Below, piece after piece: positions 38,986 through 50,600 of a DNA stretch of 64,000 nucleotides. Both the position numbers and the translations under genes were made by a program. Positions within the stretch are counted from its first letter, which is position 1. Every line of letters starts with the position of its first letter. The notes under the pieces are model-generated. The model was not told the DNA's origin, did not search any database, and worked only from the letters and a program-made list of their open reading frames with translations. Origin of the DNA: Avena insularis (lineage: Eukaryota > Streptophyta > Magnoliopsida > Poales > Poaceae); the NCBI GenBank assembly GCA_023614405.1, contig CM042688.1:381411331-381475330 (forward strand), in the 5' to 3' direction.

Positions 38986-39451
38986 CTCCTCCTCTTTCCT
39001 CTGATCTGTGGTGGCTAGGGTTAGATTTCTTGTGGATTTGGGGTAGCTGACCATGTCCGGTGCCGCCTAGGGTTATAGTGGTTCGAATTTGGGCTCCGGT
39101 TGTTTATTTGGGACGATATGACCTCGCGTTCCTGATGCTCTAAGATATTGTTTTCATTTTCTTGTCCCTGATATTGGATAAATTATACTAGTCTACGCTG
39201 AGAGGCCATGATACAAGTCTGCGCATCTGAATCTTCCATCTATATGTTGAATCTAGACTTGATGTGAGGTTGTCTCACGGGCTGGTCCATGTAGGATGTC
39301 TTGATCAAGGAAATCGTCAAAGATTCACTAGATTATGCCTTTAGTTTCATGTCTGAGGTATACTAATCTGCTGCTACCTTCTCCTGTAATAACTAGTATC
39401 CTGGCAGTATGCAAATTTGATCCCTTTTTAGAATAAAATCATAAATAAGTA

Positions 39452-39530
39452 CTCCCTCCGTCTAGAAATAACTGACTTGAGTTTGTCTAAATTCGAATGT
39501 ATCTAGACGCATTATGACGTCACTTACCAA
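39452..39530. mobile_element. Stowaway-type MITE fragment
   Basis: CTCCCTCCGTCTAGAAATAA directly after a TA, continuing with GTATCTAGACGCATTATGAC. Only the left terminus is clear and the right end was not found. Confidence 0.55.
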
Positions 39531-39639
39531 TATTTATTTGGTATGACTATAATATTTAATTTTGTCATGAGAAATAGGAGAAATAATTTGATATGGGTTA
39601 GTTCAGATTTGTGACTAAACATGTTAGTTATGAAAGGAT

Positions 39640-39876
39640 ATGGGAGATTACTCGGTCAAAAGATGCATCTCTGGAGTGCGGAAAATGACATTGTCGACCT
39701 ATGAGAAGGCTGCAGCCGTTGATGTATTCGAGGATCCAGATAACAGAGAAAATTTCTTGAGGTCAAAAGAAGATGATCCACAGGGCTCTGGCTCTAGTCT
39801 GCTGCTAAACAAAACCAATCTGCATGTCTGTTGCTTAGTTTGTTTCATGGAGGAGCAGGCTATCTTGTTCTTGTGA
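39640..39876 (+). other. Captured coding-like fragment in the Harbinger element
   Basis: The frame reads MTLSTYEKAAAVDVFEDPDN followed by RENFLRSKEDDPQGSGS, a composition more like a host exon than a transposon. I do not recognise the protein. A splice-like GGCTCTAGTC follows. Confidence 0.3.
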
Positions 39877-41604
39877 GTGGTGGTAGTACTGGGTTAGGGG
39901 TGTAAACGAGCCAAGCTCAAGCGAACACCCCCCAAGCTCAGCTCGACGAACGCTTGACAAGACACACAATTATTAAATTTTTATAGCTGGTCCTCCACCT
40001 TCTCTTCCTCACCGTGCGCCATGTGGTACTTAAACCTAGTGCAGTGTGTGCTCTGTGTTGTGCTGGTTGGAAACATGGGCCTTCACTTTCTGCAAATTAG
40101 GAATGCGGCAGTATAGATGCACTCAATCAACAATGTGTTCTACGATGTTACGTATTGCACTCCTTGATTCTACCTATAAATCGGACTATTTGGTAAACTG
40201 CACATACTCATTATTATGCTTAGTTATATTCCTTGTATCAATTTGGTTTATAGCTCCTGGCTTGAAAATATAAAAATTAAATATGGTAATCTTAGCAGTG
40301 CTAATTGCATATCTTTAGAACATGTACCATCAGGGGCAGTATCCATGACAAAGGGCACCATCTCTTCACTTTGATATTCTAGCTTCTTGTTTGCACAGTG
40401 CATATATACAGAAAAAAAATGCTAAACAACATGCAGACACGCTTTCAAACTTTGTTTCACGTGCTCGCTTTGTGAGTTGTGGTGGTGTTGAGCTTAGTTT
40501 GCTTTATCTAAATCAGTAGATGCATTCCTGAGCTTCATGTCGATATGCATCTGTTGGGTCTTTATCTGTTGAGACGATATTTCCTGTTCGCTAACATCTA
40601 ACAACCTGACCATGAATTTAATGTTCGGGTTAAGATGACATTGACCCACAAGGAGGCTGCAGATGGAACACTTGTCATATTTTGCCGTCAAGAGATTCTA
40701 AGATGTTGTCTAGATTCCAGTGTTTTCGTAGATGTGCTTTGTTTTACTTAACATCTAGAGTTGTTGACTGTCCAAAAGACTCCCTATTACTTATGCAGAA
40801 CTATGTAGAAATTTCTAATACTATTATGATGCCACTCTAGTTGTTTATTCTGGTAATATCGTTGTAATTTATTCTGATAATATTGGTGAAATTTATTCCT
40901 AATATTCTGCTGATATCAGGTAGTATTTTTTTCTTATAATTATCGTCCATATGATTTTGTCAGTGCACTGTTCTGACCTTGTTGTGCTGTTATATTCAAA
41001 CCCCACCAAACCACATAAAACCCTGTATAACCGAACTGTTTGAACTCCGGAGAGGATAAAGTACAGAGAGGATCCGAACCTCCCAGGTATTAGAGTGACA
41101 CACGGCACTCCACTCGAACCCCATGGTGATTAGTTCCCTGTTGGAAACTGGACCCAGACAACCGAACAAGGCCTAAGGGAGTTATGGATCCGCTCATTGT
41201 CAAAGCTCTAGCTCATTCGTCATGGAGTTATCTTCACAAGACTGGGAGGTTTTTCTCATGTGGTAATGGAGATGGATAGCTTAGAGGTGGTCAACCTCTG
41301 GTCTTTGGGTCGGATAGCTTAGAGGTGGTCAACCTCTGATCTTTGCGTCGTGACGATCCGATCCATTGTGCCGTCTATCTTAGATTAAGTTGGGGAGTTG
41401 GTTTCTAGTTTTAAGTCCTTTTCTATTCAGCATGTTAGGCGTACTGCTAATAACTCGGCTCATTTATGTGCTAAGCATGCTTTGCACACTTGAGCTGACA
41501 AGTAGCTGGCTTGATGAGAGTCCACGGTTCATTGTAAACAGCTTACGAGCTGAGTGTACTGGAAACCAAGTTCAATAAAGCTCCCAAAATTCTACGCAAA
41601 AAAA

Positions 41605-41682
41605 GAAGGCTCTTGCAGCATTGCATCTTCTTCCAGTAAGATTTCTGGTATGCATACACTGAGCATTCTGGAACTTGGGATA
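41605..41682. other. Junction between retro-pseudogene poly-A and NIP30-like gene 3' UTR
   Basis: The pseudogene's A-tract ends at 41604. The minus-strand host gene stop codon is at 41683-41685, so these 78 bases would be its 3' UTR and the two units converge. Confidence 0.5.
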
Positions 41683-44600
41683 TTATTGTTGGTCATACTC
41701 GTCGCCACTTTCATCATCATCCCCGTATGACACCAGAGAGCCGAGAACGCTCTTGGTATCGCCTGGTAGCTTGCAGTCTGTATCATGCCCATTTGAAGGC
41801 AGCTCCTTGCTTTCTGTGGCAACCTTTGCTTTCTTGGCTTGTGGCTTCACAGAAACTATAATATTTCTAAGGAGTGCAGGCTGGCTCCTCTTCGCAGGTG
41901 GCTTAGGATTGCTCTCCTGATTTATGTTGACATGAAGACAGATCAGAAGCTGGGCAGATTTAGTTGAAAAAAATGTTTCTTTTGTCTCTACGGTGAATGG
42001 AACTAACAACTGGCCACAAGTGTTAATATGTATATGCAATTTTCATCTCTCATATCAATAGCATGGTATGAAACTAAATCCGCTTTGCTTGTAAGCATAC
42101 CTCAGGTCTAGAAACTGTAGGAATCTCAACAAGTTCATGAGCAATAGTAGACTGGGCAGCTACTGCCTCCTGAAAGAAAAATATTCATTAGTATCTCATA
42201 TGAGTGTGAGTCACCCTTGGGCGCTTGGAACATGATATAAAATTAACATATACTGTAACATCCCAAATTTTATAATTTCAGATGTTACTAGTAAGCATGA
42301 TTTATGTCATTGCATCATGGCATCGCATATCAAAAACTGCAACAGGTATTTTCTTAAACTCCATAGTCTAATTATAGACAAAAGGGGGGTAAAACCTTTT
42401 GAACCACCAAAACCTTTGCAAATGAGTTATTTTATAATCCTATCCTAACCCTCTTCTTTTTACAAAATTTTAGAAACAAGTTTCGCTTAATTCGGAGTCC
42501 GTTTGCAAAAGTTATCAAACATATAGCAACCCAGAAATTATTTAAAAAAAAAAAAACCTAACCTAACCGGGCTGGCCGAGCCAGAACAATCTACTGGCTA
42601 CAAGAAGCAGCAGCGATAGCGTGGGCGGCCACCCAGCCAAGCCAGCGCCAGCGCCAAAGACGCCGACAAAGGTGAGGACCTGTCACCGCCTCGCCGGAGT
42701 CGGCTCGGCCATGCCACCGCCGCCGCGTCGGCAACCGCCTCCGACGAATCCGGGACGGATTCCGTGACCTCCGCGCCAAGAAATCGCGCCAATAAAAGCC
42801 CGGGCACGCCTCCCCAAACCCTAGTAGCTTTTTCTGCCGCCACCACCACCGAAGGCGCCGATTGCTGCCGGGCGCCGCCGCCTCCGCCAGCCCACCGCCG
42901 CCGTCGACTCGGGAAGGAGGGTCGCCGCCGTCCGAACGCGATCGCGACGAGCCGGTCCGTCGTCTAGCTTCGTCGGGCCGGAGAGCCGCCGCCGTCGCCG
43001 ACCATCGCCGGAGAGCGCGCATCACGCCGTCACCGCCGCCGCCGTAAGCGCCGCCTCGCCCGTTGGATCTAGATCCAACGCCGATCGGTCAACGCCATGC
43101 CAACTGCGTCGCCAAGGCGGCGCCACGTCGACGCCCTTGTCGCCCGCGTCGCGTCCACGCGCTTCATTGCCCGCACTCACGTGGCGCCACGTGTCGCCGC
43201 GTCGCAGGCCTTTTTCCTTTTTGTTTTAAATTGGCAGAAATAGCTGCAATCTTGTAAAATTCATAGTAATTCGATTATTAGTCCAAAAATTGCATATAAT
43301 ATACCGGTGGATTCATATTTTCGAGTAGAACAGATCTACAAATTGTTGAGTTGACAGGTGCGCTTTTGCGCGCACCAACTTGAGGACCATTGAAGTGGTG
43401 GGATAACTACCGGTCACCCACCCCGATATTGAAGCTATCACCGAACCGCTTTGAAGCGACCTTAGTACTCATCACGTAGTCATGGAGTCATCTCACTTAA
43501 GAGACGTGAGTTCCGCGACTTGAAGCAACTACACGCTCGCCTCCGAGTATGGAGACCTTTTAACAAGTCGCGTTATGCACCTGATGATGTGTCCACTGAT
43601 GCCAAGAGACAAGAGGAGTTCTTGAGGGGACTTAATGACGAAATATCAATTCAGCTTGTGGCTGTGAAGTTTGATAACTACCAGGAACTCCTGGACAGAG
43701 CAGTGGTAGTTGAAGCAAAGCAAAGGAGTATAGAGAACTGAAAGAGAAAGTCCACCTCACACAAGCACAACTCTGCCCCATATCGGAAGCAACGCACTTC
43801 GTCGCCACCACCCCACAACCACAATGGCCACAACCACAATGGTCATCGTCATGGAGGACATAACCACAATAGCCATAAGCACCGCAATGGAAATGGCAAT
43901 GGGAAGGATCTGAGTGAAGTGACATGCTTCAAGTGTAACAAGACAGGGCATTATGCGACTACTTGTTCCGAAAAGGCGAAGAACGGGAATGGTAATGGAA
44001 ACGGCAACGGACACAACCATGGCAATGGTAATGGAAACGGGAAGAAGCCGAATCCGTTCGTCAAAGCCACAGTGAATCATGTCTCCATGGAGGATGCTCG
44101 TGAGGTACCTGACTCCGTGATTGGTAAGTTCAAGCTTAACTCCATCCCTGCAGTTGTTCTTTTCGATACTGGTGCATCGCATTCATTCATATCAAGGGTA
44201 TTTGTGGATAGAGGCAAGATACCTATGGAGACTATTAGTACTCCCCTAAGGGTAAGTTCTCCGGGAGGAGAAATAGTGGCAAACTCTGGATGCCGTGGGT
44301 TAGAATTAAGGATTGGGGCACACACCTTTCCCACCAGCCTAGTCGTTCTGGAATCACAAGGCTTAGACATAATTCTGGGCATGAACTGGATGACCGAATA
44401 TGAGGGAGTCATAGATTGCGCCAAAAGGACTATCACACTCACCACTCCGGATAAGAAAAGGATCCACTTCAAGTCAGCTTTCGCAATCAAAGGAAGTATG
44501 GTAAATTCTCTTAAGGGGGTTAGCTTGGAGGATGTGCCAATTGTGAAGGAGTACCCAGATGTGTTTCCGGAAGAATTGCCAGGGATGCCTCCCGACCGAG

Positions 44601-47600
44601 ACATCGAGTTTCTCATTGACTTGATGCTAGGTACTGGACCAATAGCAAAGAGACCGTACAAGATGGATGCGGATGAGTTGAAGGAACTTAAGAAACAGCT
44701 TAGAGAGCAATTGGACAAAGGCTTCATTCAACCAAGTGCATCATCTTGGGGAGCACCTGTTCTATTCATGGAGAAGAAGGATAAAACCAAGAGACTAGTC
44801 GTGGATTATCGGTCGTTAAATGAAGTGACAATCAAGAACAAGTACCCTCTACCCAATATTAACGACCTGTTCGACCAATTAAAGGGAGCTAGTGTATTCT
44901 CTAAGATTGATCTCCGATCAGGATATTTCCAGCTGAAGATCCGAGAACAGGATGTACCCAAGACGGCTTTCACCACAAGATACGAGTTGTATGAGTACAT
45001 CGTGATGTCGTTTGGCTTAACCAATGCCCCAGCATACTTCATGACTATGATGAACAAGGTGTTCACGGAGTACTTGGATAATTTTATCGTAGTATTCATT
45101 GATGACATACTCATATACTGCAAGGACGAGAAGGAACATGATGACATCTCGCTGATTATGGAAAAGTTAAGGAACACAAGTGTATGCCAAATTTAGCAAA
45201 TGTGAATTACGGTTGAAAGAAGTGGGATTCCTTGGCCATATCGTGACGACAAAAGGTGTTGCGTGGACCCAAGTAAGGTAGCTTCGAATGTAATGGGAGC
45301 CCCCTAAGAATGTGGGTGATATTAGGAGTTTCCTGGGCCTTGCAGGATATTACCGAAGATTCATTGAAAACTTTTCCAAGATAGCGAATCCTATGACAGA
45401 GTTGCTGAAGAAAGAGAAGAAATTCCAATGGACCGAGGCATGTGAAGCAAGTTTTCAGGAGTTGAAGAAGCGCCTAGTAACAGCACCAGTTTTGTGTCTC
45501 CCTGATATCCAAAAGGATTTCCAAGTCTATTGTGACGCTTTTCGACAAGGACTTGGTAGTGTTCTGATGCAAGATGGAAAAGTAGTGTCTTATGCCTCTC
45601 GACAACTTAAGCACCATGAGAATAACTATCCCACGCACGATTTGGAACTAGCATCAGTTGTGCATGCGCTCAAGGTATGGAGACATTCCCTAATGGGCAA
45701 ACATTGTGATGTGTTCACGGATCACAAGAGCCTTAAGTATATCTTCACTCAAAAGGAGGTAAATATGAGGCAAAGGAGATGGCTTGAGCTCATCAAGGAT
45801 TATGATTTAGATCTGCAGTACCATCCTGGAAAGGCCAACATTGTGGCTGACGCCTTAAGCCGGAAATTCAATGTGAATGGACTTACCGTGGGAGAACTTC
45901 CAAAAGACTTGTGTGAACAATTCAAGGACCTTAGGTTGGAAATAGTTCCGGAAGGATACTTAGCAACTATGGCGATAGTGCCAATGCTTCTGGACCAAAT
46001 CAAAGAGGCCCAGAAGGGAGACAAAGGGTTGGAAGAGATAAGAGCTAATATAAGCAAGGGTAAAGCAAAAGGGTTTCGCACGGATGAACAAGAAACACTT
46101 TGGTATGAGAAGCGTCTGTGCGTTCCCGATGACCCTAACATCAGGAAGTTAATCCTTCAGGAAGCTCACGATTCGCCTTCCTCAATCCATCTCGGTAATA
46201 CAAAGATGTACATGGATGTGAAAGAGAGGTTCTGGTGGAACAACATGAAAAGAGAAATTGCCGAATACATCTCCTTGTGTGATGTATGCAACAGAGTTAA
46301 GACCGAACATCGAAACCAAATAGATCCGCTGCCTTTACTACCGATTGGAAGTGGGACAAGGTAGGCATGGATTTTATCACAGGACTACCATGGACTCGTT
46401 CTGGGTATGATTCCATCTGGGTAGTGGTCGATCACTTCACAAAGGTGGCCCACTTTATTCCCGTAAAGACCACCTATACAAGTGCTAAACTTGCCAACAT
46501 TTACATGTCAAGGATTGTAAGCCTTCATGGTGTACCCAAGGGGATTGTCTCTGATAGAGGTACCCAATTCACCTCTAAGTTTTGGCATGACTACGAATCT
46601 CTAGGGACACGATCGGAGTTTAATCGCCTTCCACCCGCAAACCGATGGACAAACGGAAGAGTTAATCGATCTTGGAGGACATGTTAAGAGCCCTGCTTGT
46701 TGGACTATGGGTCTAGTTGGGATGAAAATTTGCCATACGGAATTCTCATACAATAACAATTTACCAAACTAGCATCAAGATGGCCCCATTTGAAGTTCTA
46801 TATGGCGAGTGTAGGACTCATGTTATGGAATGGAGTGGGAGAACGTAGTTTGTTTGGACCTGAACTGATCAAGGATGCCGAAGAGAAGGTGAGACAGATT
46901 CAAGACAGGTTAAAAATAGCCCAATCCAGACAAAAGAGTTATGCTGATTCCAAGCGCATGGATGTGACTTATGAAGTGGGAGACCGTGCGTATCTCCGAG
47001 ATTCACCACTACGAGGAGTTAAGAGATTTGGAATCAAGGGTAAGCTAGCACCCCGATTCATAGGGCCCTACAAGATCTTGGGTCGTAGAGGGGAAGTTGC
47101 CTATCAGTTGGAATTACCCGAAGTGTTAACTGTTCATGATGTTTTCCATGTGTCACAACTAAAGAAGTGTCACCCGGAAATGGCTGAAACGCCACTAAAG
47201 GACACGGTTCCGTTGGACGAGGTTCAATTAGAGAACGATCTCACCTATGAGGAAAAACCCACCAGGATTTTAGAAACAGCTGAGAGAATTACTCGTACCA
47301 AGACTATCAGATTCTGCAAAGTTCAATGGAATCACCATTCCGAGGAAGAAGCCACGTGGGAACGTGAAGAAGATCTGGAGAAAGAACACCCACACCTATT
47401 TGCTAACCAACCTGAATCTCGGGGACGAGATTTTTCTTAAGGGGGCTAGGTTTGTAACATCCCAAATTTTGTAATTTCAGATGTTACTAGTAAGCATGCT
47501 TTATGTCATTGCATCATGGCATCGCATATCAAAAACTGCAACAGGTATTTTCTTAAACTCCATAGTCTAATTATAGACAAAAGGGGGGTAAAACCTTTTG

Positions 47601-50600
47601 AACCACCAAAACCTTTGCAAATGAGTTATTTTATAATCCTATCCTAACCCTCTTCTTTTTACAAAATTTTAGAAACAAGTTTCGCTTAATTTGAAGTCCA
47701 TTTGCAAAAGTTATCAAACATATAGCAATCCAGAAATTATTAAAAAAAAAAACCTAACCTAACCGGGCCGGCCGAGCCAGCCCGGGAACCTATCTATCAC
47801 ACAAGGCCACCAAAGCAACAAGATAGCGCAGATGGGCCGCCCATGACCAAGACACCGACAAAGGGACCACCGTCACCGCCTCGCTGAGTCCGGCCACACG
47901 CCACCGGCTGTTTAAGAATCGGGCCTCCGGCGAATCCGGACGGATTCCGTGACCTCCGCGCCAAGAAATCGCGCCCATAAAGCCGCACGCCCCCAAAGCC
48001 TAGTAGCTTTTTCGCCGCCACCACCGAAGGCCGGATTGCTCGCCGGGCGCCCGCTTCCACCGCCGCGCCAGCACCGCCGCCGTCTCGGGAAGGGAGGTCG
48101 CGCCGTCCCCGGAACGCGATCATGACGAGGAGCCGGTCCTCGTCGTTTCAGCTCGTCGGAGGAAGCCGCCATTGCCGCCGACCATCAGCTGAGGAAGCGC
48201 CGCTTGATCACGCCGTCGCGCTGGCCGTCACGCCACGCCATGCCGCCGCTCACGTGGCGTACGCGTCGCCGTGTGCCTTTTTCCTTTTTCTTTTAAATAG
48301 GCAGAAATAGCTGCAATCTTGTAAAATTCATAGTAATTCGATTATTAGTCCAAAAATTGCATATAATATACCGTTGGATTCATATTTTCGAGTAGAACAG
48401 ATCTACAATAATATTACTGTTTTGCCACAGAAATCTTGCTGTAGATTTAAAAGTTTAGATTAGAGTATTTTAATTCTAGAAATTTATCCGTAGCTCCGTT
48501 TTAGTTGATTCTTGTCGCGTTGGCTTTGTATCGTCAAGATCTTCTGTAGAAAATTGTCATATCTTGCTTAGGGTGTTTAGATCTGTCTCGAGATAGAATA
48601 GAGTTATAGATCTAGTTTTGAGCTTGGTAAATTAGGGTTTAACCCAAATCCTTAAAATCTGTGGGAAATCAATTCTAATGACATCCCCAACTCAATGACG
48701 CCCCTGGTCGAAATCGAATCCATCCTTGCATATTACCATGTTGCATGCATGCATATTCGTCTTCGTGACTTTGTTTGGTGCAAATTGTGATTGGATCTAT
48801 GTTTGTTTCGTTAGATTGCTCGGAGTGCGCTAAGGAGTATTGTTGTGTAGATTGTTGCTCGGATCAAGGCAAGTTACACCACTTGTTCATATTTATGTCC
48901 CAGTTTTGACTATGCATGTTTTACTCTTCAAAATTCTGTAGTATGCATGTGTAGGATTTTGGTAGTTTTTCTTAATACTATTTTGCATGTGCGGTTTTGT
49001 AGTATGCCATGAGTAGTTCCATGCTTAGGATTTTCTATCCCAATAGGTTATCCTGTTTTTCTAAGTTATGATTGCTATGCTGCATACTTATATATATCAA
49101 ATACCGTTGGGGGGGTTCGAAAGACTCAAGAATTTTCTAAGTACGAGAGCTCTCTCGAGCGAACTTTTCTTCTCAAAACCCCTTCAAAATAAAACTAAGT
49201 TTTCTTCTGGGCGGAATGGTTGTCGGGACAACGAGTGAGACTTTGGTGGAGGACGGCCGCCCAGGAATCAAAGAAGTCTGTCATGTTTGAAATGAAGCTT
49301 CCTGCAACCACAATACATATGGGCTCTGTCTTGGCTTAGTACTTAGGGAAACCTCACCGGGTACCAACATTTGGAGGTTCTGCAGTTGAATCCAAATTGG
49401 TAGAGGGCTACTAAGGGAAGGCTTCGCCATGGTCTTGTCTGTAAAAGGACTTGATCGTGGATTGTGGGAAAGTGCACAACCTCTCGAGAGTATTGCAACC
49501 GATCGATCACCGTGTTCACTAAATGTAACAACTGTGAGCATCTGAAGGATGGAGCCTCTAAAAGATCTTCCTCTCTCTTTTCCAAACTTAACGTTTTACA
49601 AACCCCAAGGCGTGAGTAATATCGCTATTGGGTGGGATTTTGGGAACTTGGTGCGTAATATCCAAGTGCTAGGTTGATTTGGGCACATGGTGAGTAATAT
49701 CCACGTGTTCCATTCGATCCTATACTATATATCAAAGTTTGCAAAGTAGGGAAAACTTTCTACCTCTTTTCTTATCACATTGATAAAATTGGCTTTACGC
49801 AAATGAACCCCAGAGCCTACTCTTAGCCTTGCATGTAGAGATAGCCTTACTCTTTCCTTGGTGTAATTTGCCAATACATTCAAAGTATTGACCCAACTTG
49901 TTGGCTGCACGTCTTATGTGCAGAATCCGAAGATTGAAAGGTGCGTAGGGATCGCGGGTCTTCACGCAGCTAGCCTGAGGCGTTGATGGACTCAAGTTTT
50001 ACTTAGTTTTCGTTATTTTATTTTGAGCTAGCTATAAGCTATGCAAGTTGTAATAAATATACTCTGGATTATTCGTGTAATAATGACTTGTGTTTTACAT
50101 GATACTCATCGACTGTGAGGTGCTAGCTATTGATCTAGGGACTAGCATGTTGATCACAGGGACTTAGGATCCTTATTGATCCGAGGTCGCAACATATACT
50201 CCCTCCGTTTCAAAATATAAGATGTTTTAGCCTTTTTCTGAAACACATGTATCTAGACGCCTTTTGGTGTGTATGTTCGAACCTATACACTAAAATGCGT
50301 ATAGATACATGCGTTTTAAAAAAACGCTAAAACATCTTATATTTTGGAAGAGGGAGTAGTTCCGACTTGAATTGTAGCAAACAAGCGTTCCTATCCATTT
50401 CCTACCCACTATCTTGTAGTCCCTCTGTTTCATACTCCCTCCATTCCAAAATATAAGATGTTTTAGCCTTTTTCTAAAAGGTTGTATCTAGATGCATTTT
50501 AGTGTCTAGGTTCCGAGGGAGTGTTAGTTTACGCTACTTAGTATAACTTTGTAGTAAATCAACGACAACTAATATGAAACGAAGGGAGTAATATTGAACA

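Larger units (their letters stand above)
38647..41173. mobile_element. PIF/Harbinger-type non-autonomous DNA element, 2.5 kb
   Basis: Terminal inverted repeats GACCTTATTCGGTTG (38647-38661) and, on the other strand, GGCCTTGTTCGGTTG (41173-41159) match at 13 of 15 positions. The 3-bp TAA flanks at 38644-38646 and 41174-41176 are the TSD. The TA-rich 3-bp TSD and GGCCTTGTT termini fit PIF/Harbinger. No transposase frame is visible. Inside is a leader-like GC-rich stretch ending ATGGCCACCTCTCCTC followed by a GCCGGTAAGC donor (38954-38980), and further exon-like pieces at 39640-39800 and 40500-40690 (minus), which suggests captured gene sequence. Confidence 0.8.
37623..41604 (+). pseudogene. RNase H-like (RVT_3) retro-pseudogene, interrupted twice
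   Basis: Three separated blocks make one reading frame. Block 1 (about 37623-37724) ends SIMYSIWSSRNRW. Block 2 (38401-38646) continues IHDEKYDPYQSLKIKEELQ, then SQLWRPPDPGWIKINTGA and GGGGGVARSH, the N-terminal half of a plant RNase H-like domain. Block 3 (41174-41577) reads GVMDPLIVKALAHSSW and later FSIQHVRRTANNSAHLCAKH, the conserved His-containing end, then SWLDESPRFIVNSL. Removing the insertions at 37725-38400 and 38647-41173, with one TSD copy each, restores frame continuity. One TAG interrupts block 2 and further stops and frameshifts occur in block 3. AATAAA at 41574-41579 is followed by an A-tract at 41598-41604, so this is a retro-inserted copy. Typical parents are LINE-associated RNase H or stand-alone RVT_3 proteins. 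Confidence 0.75.
42254..50194 (+). mobile_element. Ty3/gypsy chromovirus-like LTR retrotransposon, 7.9 kb, defective
   Basis: Starts TGTAACATCCC, ends CA, and is flanked by TATAC on both sides. The order is truncated 5' LTR, gag remnant with CCHC knuckle, protease, reverse transcriptase, RNase H, integrase, chromodomain-like tail, 3' LTR, which is the gypsy order. The C-terminal region ([20 protein letters not shown] followed by EEEATWERE) resembles the chromodomain of Tekay/Del-type chromoviruses. At least three frame breaks (near 45190, 46360 and 46620) and deletion of the primer-binding site and gag start make it non-autonomous. It lies antisense in an intron of the NIP30-like gene. Confidence 0.93.

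Noticed and set aside
42591..43257. GC-rich ORFs in both strands of the 5' LTR
   Set aside because: The same sequence recurs in the 3' LTR at 47790-48310 with indels that destroy the frames, so it is LTR sequence and not a gene.
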